In this document: positions 1 through 8,586 of the stretch, piece by piece
Layout of the letters: every line of letters begins with the position of its first letter
How positions within the stretch are numbered: position 1 is the stretch's first letter
Origin: Magnetococcales bacterium
GTDB taxonomy: Bacteria; Pseudomonadota; Magnetococcia; Magnetococcales; JADFZT01
DNA: 64,000 nt
Assembly (NCBI GenBank): GCA_015232395.1
Contig: JADFZT010000012.1
Span: 1 to 64,000, forward strand
Direction: 5' to 3'
Position numbers and translations under genes: made by a program
Notes under the pieces: generated by a model
The model's database searches: none
Seen by the model: only the letters and a program-made list of their open reading frames with translations
What the model was told of the DNA's origin: nothing

Positions 1-19
1 GGCTCTCTCATGGGGGGGC

Positions 20-181
20 TCACCACCACCTGGCCCAGCCCCTTTTCCTGGCGGCCCACTCCTTATCAAGTAGGGTTAACTTTTTATTGAAATACATTGT
101 TCCGGCAATGACTGCAATAAAGCTGAAGATAGGCAGTCCATGGTTGAATATGTCACCAAATATTTGATTTATTTCAGTCAT
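20..181 (-). CDS. small one-helix membrane protein (53 aa), hypothetical
   Basis: An ATG at 181 is preceded by a good AAGGA ribosome site about 8 bases upstream and opens a 53-codon frame. The N-terminal half contains one hydrophobic stretch (about residues 16-31, LPIFSFIAVIAGTMYF), followed by a basic, tryptophan-rich tail. The size and layout recall small phage-type or toxin-type membrane proteins, but I do not recognise a family. It lies downstream of the DUF362 gene on the same strand, about 100 bases away. The ribosome site is the main argument that it is real. Confidence 0.4.
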   Translation of the reverse strand: MTEINQIFGDIFNHGLPIFSFIAVIAGTMYFNKKLTLLDKEWAARKRGWARWW

Positions 182-283
182 GACTAATTCCTTGTAGAGG
201 AGAGGAGTCAGTGTGGTGGATGAGTGAGGTTATAATGATGCTGTGAATTCGTGCTAAAATCAAATGTTTGATTGTTTTCCGAT

Positions 284-1537
284 TCACTCCTTCCGATGCA
301 TCTGACGAATCGCCTCACCATAAAGCTTCTGCTGATCCCCGAAAAATCCCATGTTGCCTTTAAACTCAATGGCATCATGGGGGCAAACGGAATAACAGTA
401 GAGGCACTGGACGCAGTGTTCGCCCATTTTGGTGGTGTTGGTCAGATCCAGGGGGAGCGTCAGGTCTACCGGACAAAATGCCTCGCAGTTACCGCACTCC
501 TGACACTTGTCTGTATGATATCCCAGCCCTTCGAATACCATATCTTCGTCGATAAAGTTGTCTTGCCTGAGGCCCGTCAGATAGAGCAGATGGCCAAACC
601 ATTTGGTGGAGGCGAGCCAAGTGAAAAACGGGGTGTTTCTAACCGCCAGGAAATATTTTTGCCGCTTGGGGCTATGGATATAAGTAGCGAGAAAGCCCGC
701 TTTGGGGGGATCGTGGTTGAAGGTCTTTTCGAAGTGATAGTTTTCCACATACTGGATGTGTTCGTCGGTGATCAACCCCTGCCGCACCCCATCCACCAGG
801 GTGGTGATTTTTTTCGGATCAAAACCGACAAATTTGGCCATCAACATATCGATCAGGAACGAATCGGTCCCGGCAAAAATCATGTTGGTGCCGACGGGAT
901 GACCCCTCGAAGGCCCCAGCCCCTCCATGGAGATCACCCCATCAATGATATGCAGATGGGGGGGAGCGGCTTTGTTGATGTTGATGATGTTGGCGGCCAA
1001 CGATTTATGCACCAGCTTTTTGTTGGCCTGACCGATCATGCAGCCGATAAGATTTTTTTGGCAGACGCTCATCCCCACCTCAAAATGGGTCTTGAGCTTG
1101 GGGGCGTTGATGAAGAGATCCGCCTCGACACACTCTGAAGCCAGATCCGCCGTAATGCCATCTTCGAATTGCACCGTGTGGGGCTTGGATTGGTTGAGAT
1201 CGAGAAATTTAACCCCATAGTAGCGGGTGAGCTGGTCGATTCGGAGCCGGGAGATGACATTGATGCCGCTGCGATAAAAGCCGCTGTTGGTCCCTTCCCC
1301 CAGGGTGATGTCGGAGTAGCCCAGATCCTTCAAGCTGCGGCTGATGGCGGCCAATATTCTCAAATCCGAGGTGTTGCCGGTCAGCGCATTCATGTTGGAG
1401 TTAAAGTTGGGCTTGATTAATATTTTCGCACCCTTCTCCTGAGGGAGGAGGTGTTTATATTCATTCCCCAGAATGGCTTGAACCGCTGCCAGGATTTCCT
1501 TGTTGGTATAAGCGGGGGTCGCCGTAAACTGAAACAT
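284..1537 (-). CDS. DUF362 protein with C-terminal 2x[4Fe-4S] ferredoxin domain
   Basis: The protein is 417 aa. Residues 1-300 match the DUF362 fold (ILIKPNFNS near residue 40, then LKTHFEVGMSVCQKNLIGCMIG), a domain of unknown function often joined to ferredoxin modules. The C-terminus carries two cluster motifs, CQECGNCEAFCP and CVQCLYCYSVCP, each able to bind a [4Fe-4S] cluster. There is no signal peptide, so it is cytoplasmic. Its start overlaps the stop of the upstream GT9 gene at one base (TGATG), so the two are probably translated together. In this setting it may supply electrons to a modification pathway shared with the neighbouring radical SAM genes; that role is inference. Confidence 0.85.
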   Translation of the reverse strand: MFQFTATPAYTNKEILAAVQAILGNEYKHLLPQEKGAKILIKPNFNSNMNALTGNTSDLRILAAISRSLKDLGYSDITLGEGTNSGFYRSGINVISRLRIDQLTRYYGVKFLDLNQSKPHTVQFEDGITADLASECVEADLFINAPKLKTHFEVGMSVCQKNLIGCMIGQANKKLVHKSLAANIININKAAPPHLHIIDGVISMEGLGPSRGHPVGTNMIFAGTDSFLIDMLMAKFVGFDPKKITTLVDGVRQGLITDEHIQYVENYHFEKTFNHDPPKAGFLATYIHSPKRQKYFLAVRNTPFFTWLASTKWFGHLLYLTGLRQDNFIDEDMVFEGLGYHTDKCQECGNCEAFCPVDLTLPLDLTNTTKMGEHCVQCLYCYSVCPHDAIEFKGNMGFFGDQQKLYGEAIRQMHRKE

Positions 1538-2712
1538 CAGCTTTTTACCTCTTCCATCAGGTCAGTCACTGCCTCTTCCAGGCGCTCCACATGGAGTTCC
1601 TGAATGCAGTGGTGGACGTTCGAATCCAGACAAGTACCTTCGTCGCAAGTGGCCCGGCAGTGGGCATCGATCTCCACCACCCGATGGTGACTGCAAAAGG
1701 GGCCGGTCTCGATGCTGCTTGACGGTCCAAAGATCGCTACAATCGGGGTATCCATGGCCGCCGCCACATGCATGGGGGCGCTGTCGTTGCAGATCATCAT
1801 GGTGGCCCGATCCAACACCGCCGCCAGCTCCATCAACCCAAACTGCCCCGCCAGATCCACCGGCTTGTTTTGCATGCGGCCAGCAATATCCCCCACCAGC
1901 TCCTTCTCTTCAGGGGATCCAACCACCACCACCGGCATCTGCCACTTCGCCATAATCCAATCGGAAAGTAAAGCAAAACGATCATTCGGCCAGCGTTTCA
2001 AAGCCATGCGCGAGCCGGGATGAATCGCCACAAAATCTCCGGTAATACCATGTTTTTTCAGGATATTGTCAGCGGCCTGTCGGTGGGTGTCGCTAGGGTT
2101 CAGGTTCCAGGTGACAGCCGTCGTGGGATCCTCTTCATTCGGGGTATTGCATCCCAAATGGCGCACCATATCCAGGTGATAGTGAATTTTATGGGAAAGT
2201 TTTTCGTAGGGCACCATATGGGTCAGAAGATAGTGCCCGCCACCCACCCCATAGCTCACCTTGTAGCGCGCCTTGATGGGCAACACCAGCATGGCGATAT
2301 CCCGAATATCGGCTCTCGCTTCGATCACCAGATCAAAGTGGCGCTGGCGGATTGACTTCAGAAAGGGAAAAAGCTGATTTTTGGGCGCATCATGAAACCA
2401 AAAGGCGTCATACCCCAGCACCTCATCCACATGGGGGTTTTGCTCCAGGATTCCCCGAGCCGAGTGGGAGGAGAGAAAGCTGATTTTGGCGTTGGGAAAG
2501 CGATCCCTGATGGGCTTTAAAATCGGAATCGTCATGATCACATCGCCGATATAGGCGGTGCGGATGACGAGGATCGATTGGATTTTGGCAGGGTCTATCT
2601 CTTTTTGGCCCCGCATGAGAATACGCGGGAAAAACAGCAGGGAGCCCAGCAAGTCTCCCAGGATGGTCACCCAGCGTTTTTTTTTGTTGATGATTTTATA
2701 GTAGGGAACCAA
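1537..2712 (-). CDS. glycosyltransferase family 9 (ADP-heptose:LPS heptosyltransferase-like)
   Basis: The protein is 391 aa with the GT9 pattern: N-terminal IQSILVIRTAYIGDVIMTIPIL, central VAIHPGSRMALKRWP, and C-terminal ICNDSAPMHVAAAMDTPIVAIFGPSS, the donor-sugar binding region. GT9 enzymes add heptose or similar sugars to the lipopolysaccharide core at the inner membrane. A cysteine-rich tail (HCRATCDEGTCLDSNVHHC) is also seen in other GT9 proteins. The start is uncertain: the longest frame begins with TTG, and a shorter form could begin at the methionine near residue 34. It sits between a radical SAM gene and the DUF362 gene on the same strand. Confidence 0.88.
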   Translation of the reverse strand: MVPYYKIINKKKRWVTILGDLLGSLLFFPRILMRGQKEIDPAKIQSILVIRTAYIGDVIMTIPILKPIRDRFPNAKISFLSSHSARGILEQNPHVDEVLGYDAFWFHDAPKNQLFPFLKSIRQRHFDLVIEARADIRDIAMLVLPIKARYKVSYGVGGGHYLLTHMVPYEKLSHKIHYHLDMVRHLGCNTPNEEDPTTAVTWNLNPSDTHRQAADNILKKHGITGDFVAIHPGSRMALKRWPNDRFALLSDWIMAKWQMPVVVVGSPEEKELVGDIAGRMQNKPVDLAGQFGLMELAAVLDRATMMICNDSAPMHVAAAMDTPIVAIFGPSSSIETGPFCSHHRVVEIDAHCRATCDEGTCLDSNVHHCIQELHVERLEEAVTDLMEEVKS

Positions 2713-2768
2713 TCGGATCGATCCTTGGCTGGCAAGCCCGGCAATAAGAGGATTTTAAGTCCGGAGAG

Positions 2769-4064
2769 TCACCGAATCAGCGCCCGAACCCCATCCTTGG
2801 CCATCAGGAGCAGGTTGAAAAAATGCTCGATGTAGGCGGTTGGCTTGTAGATGTAGGTTTTGGGGTGGAGCAGATTTTCACCAGGTTGCACGATCCCTTC
2901 CTCCACGGCTCGGTCGTAGAGGGCGGTGTGGGGCTCCACCCGCATGGAGTTCAGGTTAAAACTCATGCGCCTGCCAAAGGTACGCTTGGCCTTGATCAGG
3001 AAGCGGAGCATGGCGAAGGCTCCCGAAAGGGTCTGTCCCGGGGGATTTTTGAAAAAATTGTAGCTGAAGGTCATCCCTTTGGTTTCGCAAAAAAGATCGT
3101 AGGCGTCGAGGATATCCTGGTTGGAAAGATTTTTTCCCAGCTTTTCCAGGGTTTCGTCGCTGAAGCCATCCGGGGAGAGGATGACGTTGTCACACCCCGC
3201 CTGTTGGCAAAGATCCAGAAGCTTGCGGGTGACTTGTTTTTCGTTAAACCAGGCAGACCATTTAACCTTCACCCCCCGTTTGATGATCTCCTCGCAGATC
3301 GCCTCGGCGTGGCGGATGGGGACGTTGAAGATGGAATCGACAAAGGTAAAGCGCTCAACCCCGTGATCGTTGACCAGGGATTCGATCTCATCCACCACCT
3401 TGGCCGGATCCCGCATGCGTAATTTTTTGCCGTTCAAAAATCCATAAATACAATAGATGCAGTCAAGCACGCAGCCCCGCTTGGATTCGACGCCGATGGC
3501 TTCGGGATTAACCTGATAAGGAGCGAAGGGGACGGGGCTGTTGGCAGCGAGAACAATTTCGTTCATGTCCACCTGCCGCTCCACCTTGCCGGTATAGTGG
3601 ACGGTCTCCCCCTCACGATAGTAGATCGATTTGACCTGATCCGGGGTTTCCAGATTGTTGAGCAGATCGGGGAAAGTCAGCTCCCCCTCCAGATGCACCC
3701 CATATTCCAGTCGGGGCTCTTCCGCCATGATCTCTTCGGCGAACATGGAAAAACCTGAACCACCAATGACAATTTTGGCGTTGGTCAGGGGTTTGATCAC
3801 ATCCAGTGTGGTCTTCAGGTGGGCATAATAGAAGGTCACCGTGCGCTGGTGGGTGGAGTCAATGTTGCGCAGGGAGATGCCCACCACCTCCGGGTTGATT
3901 TCCCGAATCACCCGGGAGAGTTCATCGAAGGGCTCCGGCACCATGTTGAGGTCGAGCACTGTGACATCGTGGTCGGGGAGGGCGGTCTTGAGGCTGGCGA
4001 GCCCGATGGGATAGACCGGCGGCTCCTTGCCCCCGAGATAGGATTGAATCAGAAGAACTTTCAT
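2769..4064 (-). CDS. B12-binding-type radical SAM protein
   Basis: The protein is 431 aa. Residues 1-140 form a Rossmann-like B12-binding-type domain (MKVLLIQSYLGG, VVGISLRNIDS, KIVIGGSGFS), but I do not see the DxHxxG cobalamin-ligand motif. The radical SAM motif is C198-x3-C202-x2-C205 (GCVLDCIYC), which holds the [4Fe-4S] cluster that cleaves S-adenosylmethionine. Members of this class methylate or rearrange unreactive carbons in lipids, hopanoids and natural products; the substrate here is unknown. It follows a second radical SAM gene on the same strand with a gap of about 110 bases and precedes the GT9 gene, which suggests a common surface-molecule pathway. Confidence 0.85.
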   Translation of the reverse strand: MKVLLIQSYLGGKEPPVYPIGLASLKTALPDHDVTVLDLNMVPEPFDELSRVIREINPEVVGISLRNIDSTHQRTVTFYYAHLKTTLDVIKPLTNAKIVIGGSGFSMFAEEIMAEEPRLEYGVHLEGELTFPDLLNNLETPDQVKSIYYREGETVHYTGKVERQVDMNEIVLAANSPVPFAPYQVNPEAIGVESKRGCVLDCIYCIYGFLNGKKLRMRDPAKVVDEIESLVNDHGVERFTFVDSIFNVPIRHAEAICEEIIKRGVKVKWSAWFNEKQVTRKLLDLCQQAGCDNVILSPDGFSDETLEKLGKNLSNQDILDAYDLFCETKGMTFSYNFFKNPPGQTLSGAFAMLRFLIKAKRTFGRRMSFNLNSMRVEPHTALYDRAVEEGIVQPGENLLHPKTYIYKPTAYIEHFFNLLLMAKDGVRALIR

Positions 4065-4177
4065 GCCCGGCGGTCACCCAGATGACGGCGTTGTAGGTAT
4101 TCAGGCATCCGGTGTTTAAAAGGCCGCACTTTCAGTGATCGCGGCAGGCTGGAGGCCTGGTTTTATTGGTATGTTAT

Positions 4178-5677
4178 TCAGGCCCGGCCCATGACCATTT
4201 TGACGGAATGGTTGGCGCTTTTGAGCATCATATAAAAAGCCCGGATGAAGGGTTCCATGGCGCGGTTGTTGAAAATGGCGAGCACCATGGGGCTGACGAG
4301 AAATTTAAGCAGGCCTCCCGGAAATTTCCCCCCTTTGGAGAGAGTGATCAGGAGGTTGAGATAGTTATACTCTCGCATGGTGTAGCTTTTGTTGTAGATC
4401 TCTTTGTTTTCATCCTGGATCAGCCCCTGCTCTTTGGACATGTCGTAAAGCTTGGTGCCGGGATAGAGCACCATGGCAAAAGGTTGCAGCTTGAAGGGCT
4501 TGGGCAGATCAGCAATCAGGCGCAGGGACTCCACCACATCGTCGGTGGTTTCGTTGGGGGCATCGAGGATGAAATCGTAGCTGGGTGGGACCATTTTATC
4601 TTTATATTTGTTGATGATATGGGTCGCTTTGAGCACCAGCCGGTTGGACATTTTTTTGCGGTTGTAGAGATCCTGCATCTTGGCGCTGCCGCTCTGGATG
4701 CCCATCTGCACATAGACCAGCCCCGCATCCACCAACATTTCCATTTTTTCTTCGGAGATGGTCAGGGGGCTTGCGAGACAGGAGAAGGGCAGCCCGATGC
4801 GTTTTTTATACTCATCACAAAATTCCCGCAAATTTTTGCGATTGCGGGCAAAAAAAGCGTCGTCCGAAATCCAGACGAATCCCACAAAGGGCATGTTTTC
4901 CTTCACCCACTCCAGCTCCTGCATGATCGACTCGGTGGAGCGCCAACGCAGATAGACCTGGCCTTCATAGAGGCCTTTGATCTTGTCGTTAAAGCAGTAG
5001 CTGCATTTATGGGGGCAGCCGCGCCCGGTCATCATCTGGTAGCCGATGGCGCCGATATAGCCGGAAACGGTGCCGCATTGGAGGAAATGTTTCATCAAAT
5101 CCAGGGTCATGGGAATCACCTGACCCTCGTGGATGATAAAATGATCTTTCACCCCATAGTCCGGCATGGGGAAGGTGTCGAGATCTTTGGTGAGGGCGCG
5201 GATGCCGTTTTTAACGACGGTATCGCCATTTTTGATATGGATGTTGGGGACGCTGGTATAGTCCTCCCCTTTTTCCATTCGGTCAGCCAACTCCAGCAGG
5301 CTCTCTTCACCATCTCCCACACACACCATGTCGCAATATTCCAGGCACTCTTCCGGGCGGCTGGTGGGGTGGACCCCTCCCCAGATGATGGGTGCTTTGA
5401 CTTGGCTCGCTTTGAGCTGCCGGGTAATCTGCTGGGCGGGATCAAAGTGATTGGTCATCAGGGTGATGCCGATGAGATCTTCATCCTGGCAGAGTTCCGC
5501 TACCTGCTTGAGAACTTCCGGGGTGTAGCGCTCAATGCCGAACTGGAGGTCGTCCCCCAGGGGATCAGGCAAAAAGAGAATCCGTGCCCGGTGGCCGTTT
5601 TCCCGCAGATAAGCCGAGAGAATACGCAATCCGTAGGCGGTGATATCCGGATAGGGGGATATGAGAGTGATCTTCAT
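4178..5677 (-). CDS. B12-binding radical SAM protein
   Basis: The protein is 499 aa and starts with MKITLISPYPD, with an AAGGA ribosome site about 10 bases upstream. Residues 1-170 are the B12-binding-type domain, including GGVHPTSRPEECL and VCVGDGEESLLEL, both typical of the family. The radical SAM cysteines are C221, C225 and C228 (GRGCPHKCSYCFN), followed by a TIM-barrel with FVWISDDAFFA and MGIQSGSAKMQ. The C-terminal part (about residues 430-490) is more hydrophobic and basic. It is the first gene of the minus-strand group that runs down to 284, and diverges from the FAD oxidoreductase gene. The substrate is unknown. Confidence 0.88.
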   Translation of the reverse strand: MKITLISPYPDITAYGLRILSAYLRENGHRARILFLPDPLGDDLQFGIERYTPEVLKQVAELCQDEDLIGITLMTNHFDPAQQITRQLKASQVKAPIIWGGVHPTSRPEECLEYCDMVCVGDGEESLLELADRMEKGEDYTSVPNIHIKNGDTVVKNGIRALTKDLDTFPMPDYGVKDHFIIHEGQVIPMTLDLMKHFLQCGTVSGYIGAIGYQMMTGRGCPHKCSYCFNDKIKGLYEGQVYLRWRSTESIMQELEWVKENMPFVGFVWISDDAFFARNRKNLREFCDEYKKRIGLPFSCLASPLTISEEKMEMLVDAGLVYVQMGIQSGSAKMQDLYNRKKMSNRLVLKATHIINKYKDKMVPPSYDFILDAPNETTDDVVESLRLIADLPKPFKLQPFAMVLYPGTKLYDMSKEQGLIQDENKEIYNKSYTMREYNYLNLLITLSKGGKFPGGLLKFLVSPMVLAIFNNRAMEPFIRAFYMMLKSANHSVKMVMGRA

Positions 5678-6044
5678 GGCTTCAGATCCTTGGTGCTAGA
5701 CATGCCAACAGGAGATGGGCGAGGGGGGATAGGTGGCATGATAAAGCCCGAAACGGTCCCCCCCGAGTATCGCCACTTAGGACCAGTTGAACGACCGGAA
5801 AGTTCAGAATAACAAAACCAACAGGTCCGCGTCAATGCATTCAACGTATTGAAAACCCAATCAAAATTTATTTTTTGCTGCTCTTTGCCCTGGGAGATGA
5901 TTTCGTATCAAAGGCTGGATTTTATAGAGTGGCTCATGCATCATGGGATAGGATGGTGTTGGCTTTTTTTGAATGACGGGGCTGATAATCATTGAACAGG
6001 TGGTTTTTTACACTTCCTTTAACTCCCCAATTTGACTGGCAAAC
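5678..6044. other. divergent intergenic region
   Basis: This gap separates the minus-strand radical SAM group from the plus-strand FAD oxidoreductase gene and must hold promoters for both. The middle is AT-rich (around 5840-5890). I see no convincing -10/-35 pair, operator or RNA gene. The downstream FAD gene has no clear Shine-Dalgarno sequence. Confidence 0.5.
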
Positions 6045-7388
6045 ATGGCTTCAAACTCTTTTTCGACCCCTCTTGATGTCATCGTTGGTGGTGGCGTTTC
6101 CGGTCTCACTGCGGCAGCCCGGCTGGCCCGCAGTGGTGTCCCCTCGGTGATCATTGAACGCTCCCCCCATCTGGGTGGTTTTTGCCGTTCGTTGGTGTTG
6201 GACGATGTGGTGTTCGATCAAGGCCCCCACATGTTTTTTCCGGGTATGGGGGGGCCGGGGGAAAATTTGATCCAGGAGTTGCTGGCCGATGAGGAGGTTT
6301 TCAGGCTTCCCGGACGCTACGCGATTCACGCCGACGGACGCCTCTGGACCTTTCCGCCTCAGTTTAAGGATATTTTGGGTTATCCTCTTTCCTACCAGTT
6401 GGATATTCTGAAGGCTTTTTTTAGAAAAAAGAAACCGTTACACCTGCAAAAAACGGTGTGGGAGAGTGTCGCCGCCAAGAGCGGGCAGAAACTTTACGAC
6501 AAGGTGGTCGGGCCAATGATGCGCTCCAAAACCCTTCATGAAGGGACTGAGGTGCATGCCGACTGGGCCAGGAAGGTGGATCGTACCGTGAGGAACATCA
6601 AGGAGCCTCCCCACAAACGCCCCCGGCCGCCATCGTTTTTAAGACGCTTGAAGCAGCCCCAGGCTGATTGTTTCTACCCCAAGGGGGGATTCCAGCGGAT
6701 TCCCGATCTGCTCTGGGCTGATTATCAAAAAAATGGCGGTGAAGCCCTGCTTGAAACCACGATTGGGAGCATCAACCGCGAGGGCAAGCGGGTCCAGTCG
6801 GTCACTTTGGTGGATGGGCGGGAAATACCGGTTAAAAATCTGATCTGGACCGCCAACGTCAATAGTTTGAGCGCTCTCTTGGGCTCCCAGGTCGAAAAGC
6901 TCACCTATATCAAAACCATTCTGGTTTTTCTCACCTACGACCAGCCCGAAAACAAAACGCGCCCCTTCAACTACGTCTACTATCCCGACGACCACCTGCT
7001 CTTCAATCGCCTTTATCTGCCCCGAAACCTCTATGGACCCTCGGAGCCCGCGGGCAAGGAGGGGGTGTGTGCCGAGATCACCTATACCACAGGGCTCGAC
7101 GAGCAATCCGACCAGGAAATTATCGACCGCATCATCCAGGATATCGATGGCTTGGGGCTTTTTCCAAAATCATCCCTCAGAAAAACCGGGATCATGCGTC
7201 TGGGGGATTGCATGCCCATCTATCCCATCGACTATGAAGAGCAGCTGGCCGGTTTCTATCGAGAAATCCATGAACTGGAAAATCTTTATGCTGTCGGAAG
7301 AATGGGGGGCTACTATTTTTGCATGACCCCGGCGGCCATCAATCAGGGGCTCAAAATGGCCCAACACCTGACCGATTCGTCCCCCTGA
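6045..7388 (+). CDS. FAD-dependent oxidoreductase, amine oxidase/protoporphyrinogen oxidase-like
   Basis: The protein is 447 aa. An N-terminal dinucleotide-binding motif (VIVGGGVSGLTAAARLARSG, then an acidic residue and LGGFCRS) shows FAD binding in the flavin amine oxidase/UDP-galactopyranose mutase superfamily. The C-terminus has the second FAD-contact region (LYAVGRMGGYYFCMTPAAINQGLKMA). Relatives desaturate porphyrins and carotenoids or rearrange nucleotide sugars. With GT9 and radical SAM neighbours, a role in making a surface glycan or lipid is more likely than heme synthesis, but that is inference. It is followed after about 120 bases by a SPASM radical SAM gene on the same strand. Confidence 0.82.
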   Translation: MASNSFSTPLDVIVGGGVSGLTAAARLARSGVPSVIIERSPHLGGFCRSLVLDDVVFDQGPHMFFPGMGGPGENLIQELLADEEVFRLPGRYAIHADGRLWTFPPQFKDILGYPLSYQLDILKAFFRKKKPLHLQKTVWESVAAKSGQKLYDKVVGPMMRSKTLHEGTEVHADWARKVDRTVRNIKEPPHKRPRPPSFLRRLKQPQADCFYPKGGFQRIPDLLWADYQKNGGEALLETTIGSINREGKRVQSVTLVDGREIPVKNLIWTANVNSLSALLGSQVEKLTYIKTILVFLTYDQPENKTRPFNYVYYPDDHLLFNRLYLPRNLYGPSEPAGKEGVCAEITYTTGLDEQSDQEIIDRIIQDIDGLGLFPKSSLRKTGIMRLGDCMPIYPIDYEEQLAGFYREIHELENLYAVGRMGGYYFCMTPAAINQGLKMAQHLTDSSP

Positions 7389-7506
7389 CCAAACGGTAGA
7401 GCGATGGTCAGCTGGAGATAACAGGGGCTGACCCAATGGTGCTGCCAACTTTGACCAAGACCCTTGAGCCTGTATGAATCGGCTTACATATCGGAGAGAA
7501 TGAATC

Positions 7507-8565
7507 ATGGGACTGATGGATTTTGCCCTGGCCACCAAGGGTGCTGACAAAGCCTCTCGCCTGACCATCATCGGGCGGCATGTGTCGGCTGTGGTGCGGC
7601 ATATGACCTTTAAAAAGGCGATGAATCTGTTCCGGGTGGAGCTGGCCCGCTTTCGGGGGGCCGAGGTGGTAGGTGGTCGCCCCTATATCCTCAAGATCGA
7701 ATCCACCAACGTCTGCAACCTGAAATGCGCCTATTGTTACGATAATCGCCGCCAACCTGAAGAGGGGGAGCGGGCTTACGGGCGCATGAGTTTTGCTGAT
7801 TTCCAGAAAATTTTCGATGAGGTGGGGGAATATCTCTTCAAAATCAACCTGTATGGTTTTGGGGAGCCGTTTTTGTTTCCGGAAACCTACGAGATGATTC
7901 GCTACGCGACCGATCATAATGTGGGAATGGGGGTTTCATCCAATTTGAACCTCAAGGATGAAGACGCTCCCCGCAAGATTGTCGAGTCGGGTTTGGAGGT
8001 GTTGATTTTTTCCTGCCACGGCGTGAGTCAGGAAGCCTATAGCCAGTTTATGGTCAAGGGTGATCGGGATTTGGCATTTTCCACCCTGGCCAAGGTGATG
8101 GAGGAGAAAAAGCGTCTGGGATCGAATACCCCGGTGATCGACTGGCAATATTGCGTCACCAGTTTCAACCAAAAAGAGATCCCACTGGCCAAGGAAAAGG
8201 CTCGGGAGTTGGGAGTGGATGTGCGTTTTATCCAACCCTTCCTACCGGAGGGCGCTCGGGCGGAGTGGTATCCCAAAGGCCAATCTCCCAAGCCCCCCCC
8301 CCCCAGAATGGGCTGCTCCTGGCCCTACCGCTCCGCTTATATCAACTATGATGGCGGCCTGCTGCCCTGCTGCAAGGATACCCGCTTTTTGAAAAACGAC
8401 TTCGGCAATGTGATTTCAGAGGGATTTGCTGCGGTGTGGAACAACGACGACTATCAATCCAGCCGCCGCCTGATCAAAAGCCCTGGGGATACTTCCATTG
8501 AATGCGACACCATGTGCCTGGAGTGCCCGGTGGTGAAGCCGTTTCGTGACAAGCCGAATGCGTGA
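7507..8565 (+). CDS. radical SAM protein with SPASM-type C-terminal domain
   Basis: The protein is 352 aa; its ATG has a GGAGA site about 9 bases upstream. The radical SAM cysteines are C70, C74 and C77 (STNVCNLKCAYCYDN). The central LYGFGEPFLFPE is the usual glycine-rich SAM-contact strand. The C-terminus has GCSWPYRSAYINYDGG, LLPCCKD and MCLECP, the cysteine pattern of SPASM domains, which bind extra [4Fe-4S] clusters and are common in peptide-modifying and anaerobic sulfatase-maturing enzymes. No precursor peptide gene is visible nearby, so a small-molecule or glycan substrate is as likely as a peptide. Confidence 0.85.
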   Translation: MGLMDFALATKGADKASRLTIIGRHVSAVVRHMTFKKAMNLFRVELARFRGAEVVGGRPYILKIESTNVCNLKCAYCYDNRRQPEEGERAYGRMSFADFQKIFDEVGEYLFKINLYGFGEPFLFPETYEMIRYATDHNVGMGVSSNLNLKDEDAPRKIVESGLEVLIFSCHGVSQEAYSQFMVKGDRDLAFSTLAKVMEEKKRLGSNTPVIDWQYCVTSFNQKEIPLAKEKARELGVDVRFIQPFLPEGARAEWYPKGQSPKPPPPRMGCSWPYRSAYINYDGGLLPCCKDTRFLKNDFGNVISEGFAAVWNNDDYQSSRRLIKSPGDTSIECDTMCLECPVVKPFRDKPNA

Positions 8566-8586
8566 GGAAGAGGTTGCCTTTATAGG

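Noticed and set aside
4166-5812. 548-codon open frame on the plus strand
   Set aside because: It lies wholly opposite a clear radical SAM gene; its His/Gly/Phe-rich translation has no domain and is a shadow of the GC-rich coding strand.
2769-8565. Idea that the radical SAM genes make heme d1 for NirS (nirJ-like)
   Set aside because: Two have B12-binding-type domains and sit with a glycosyltransferase; the third lies in the same group, and no other nir synthesis gene is adjacent.
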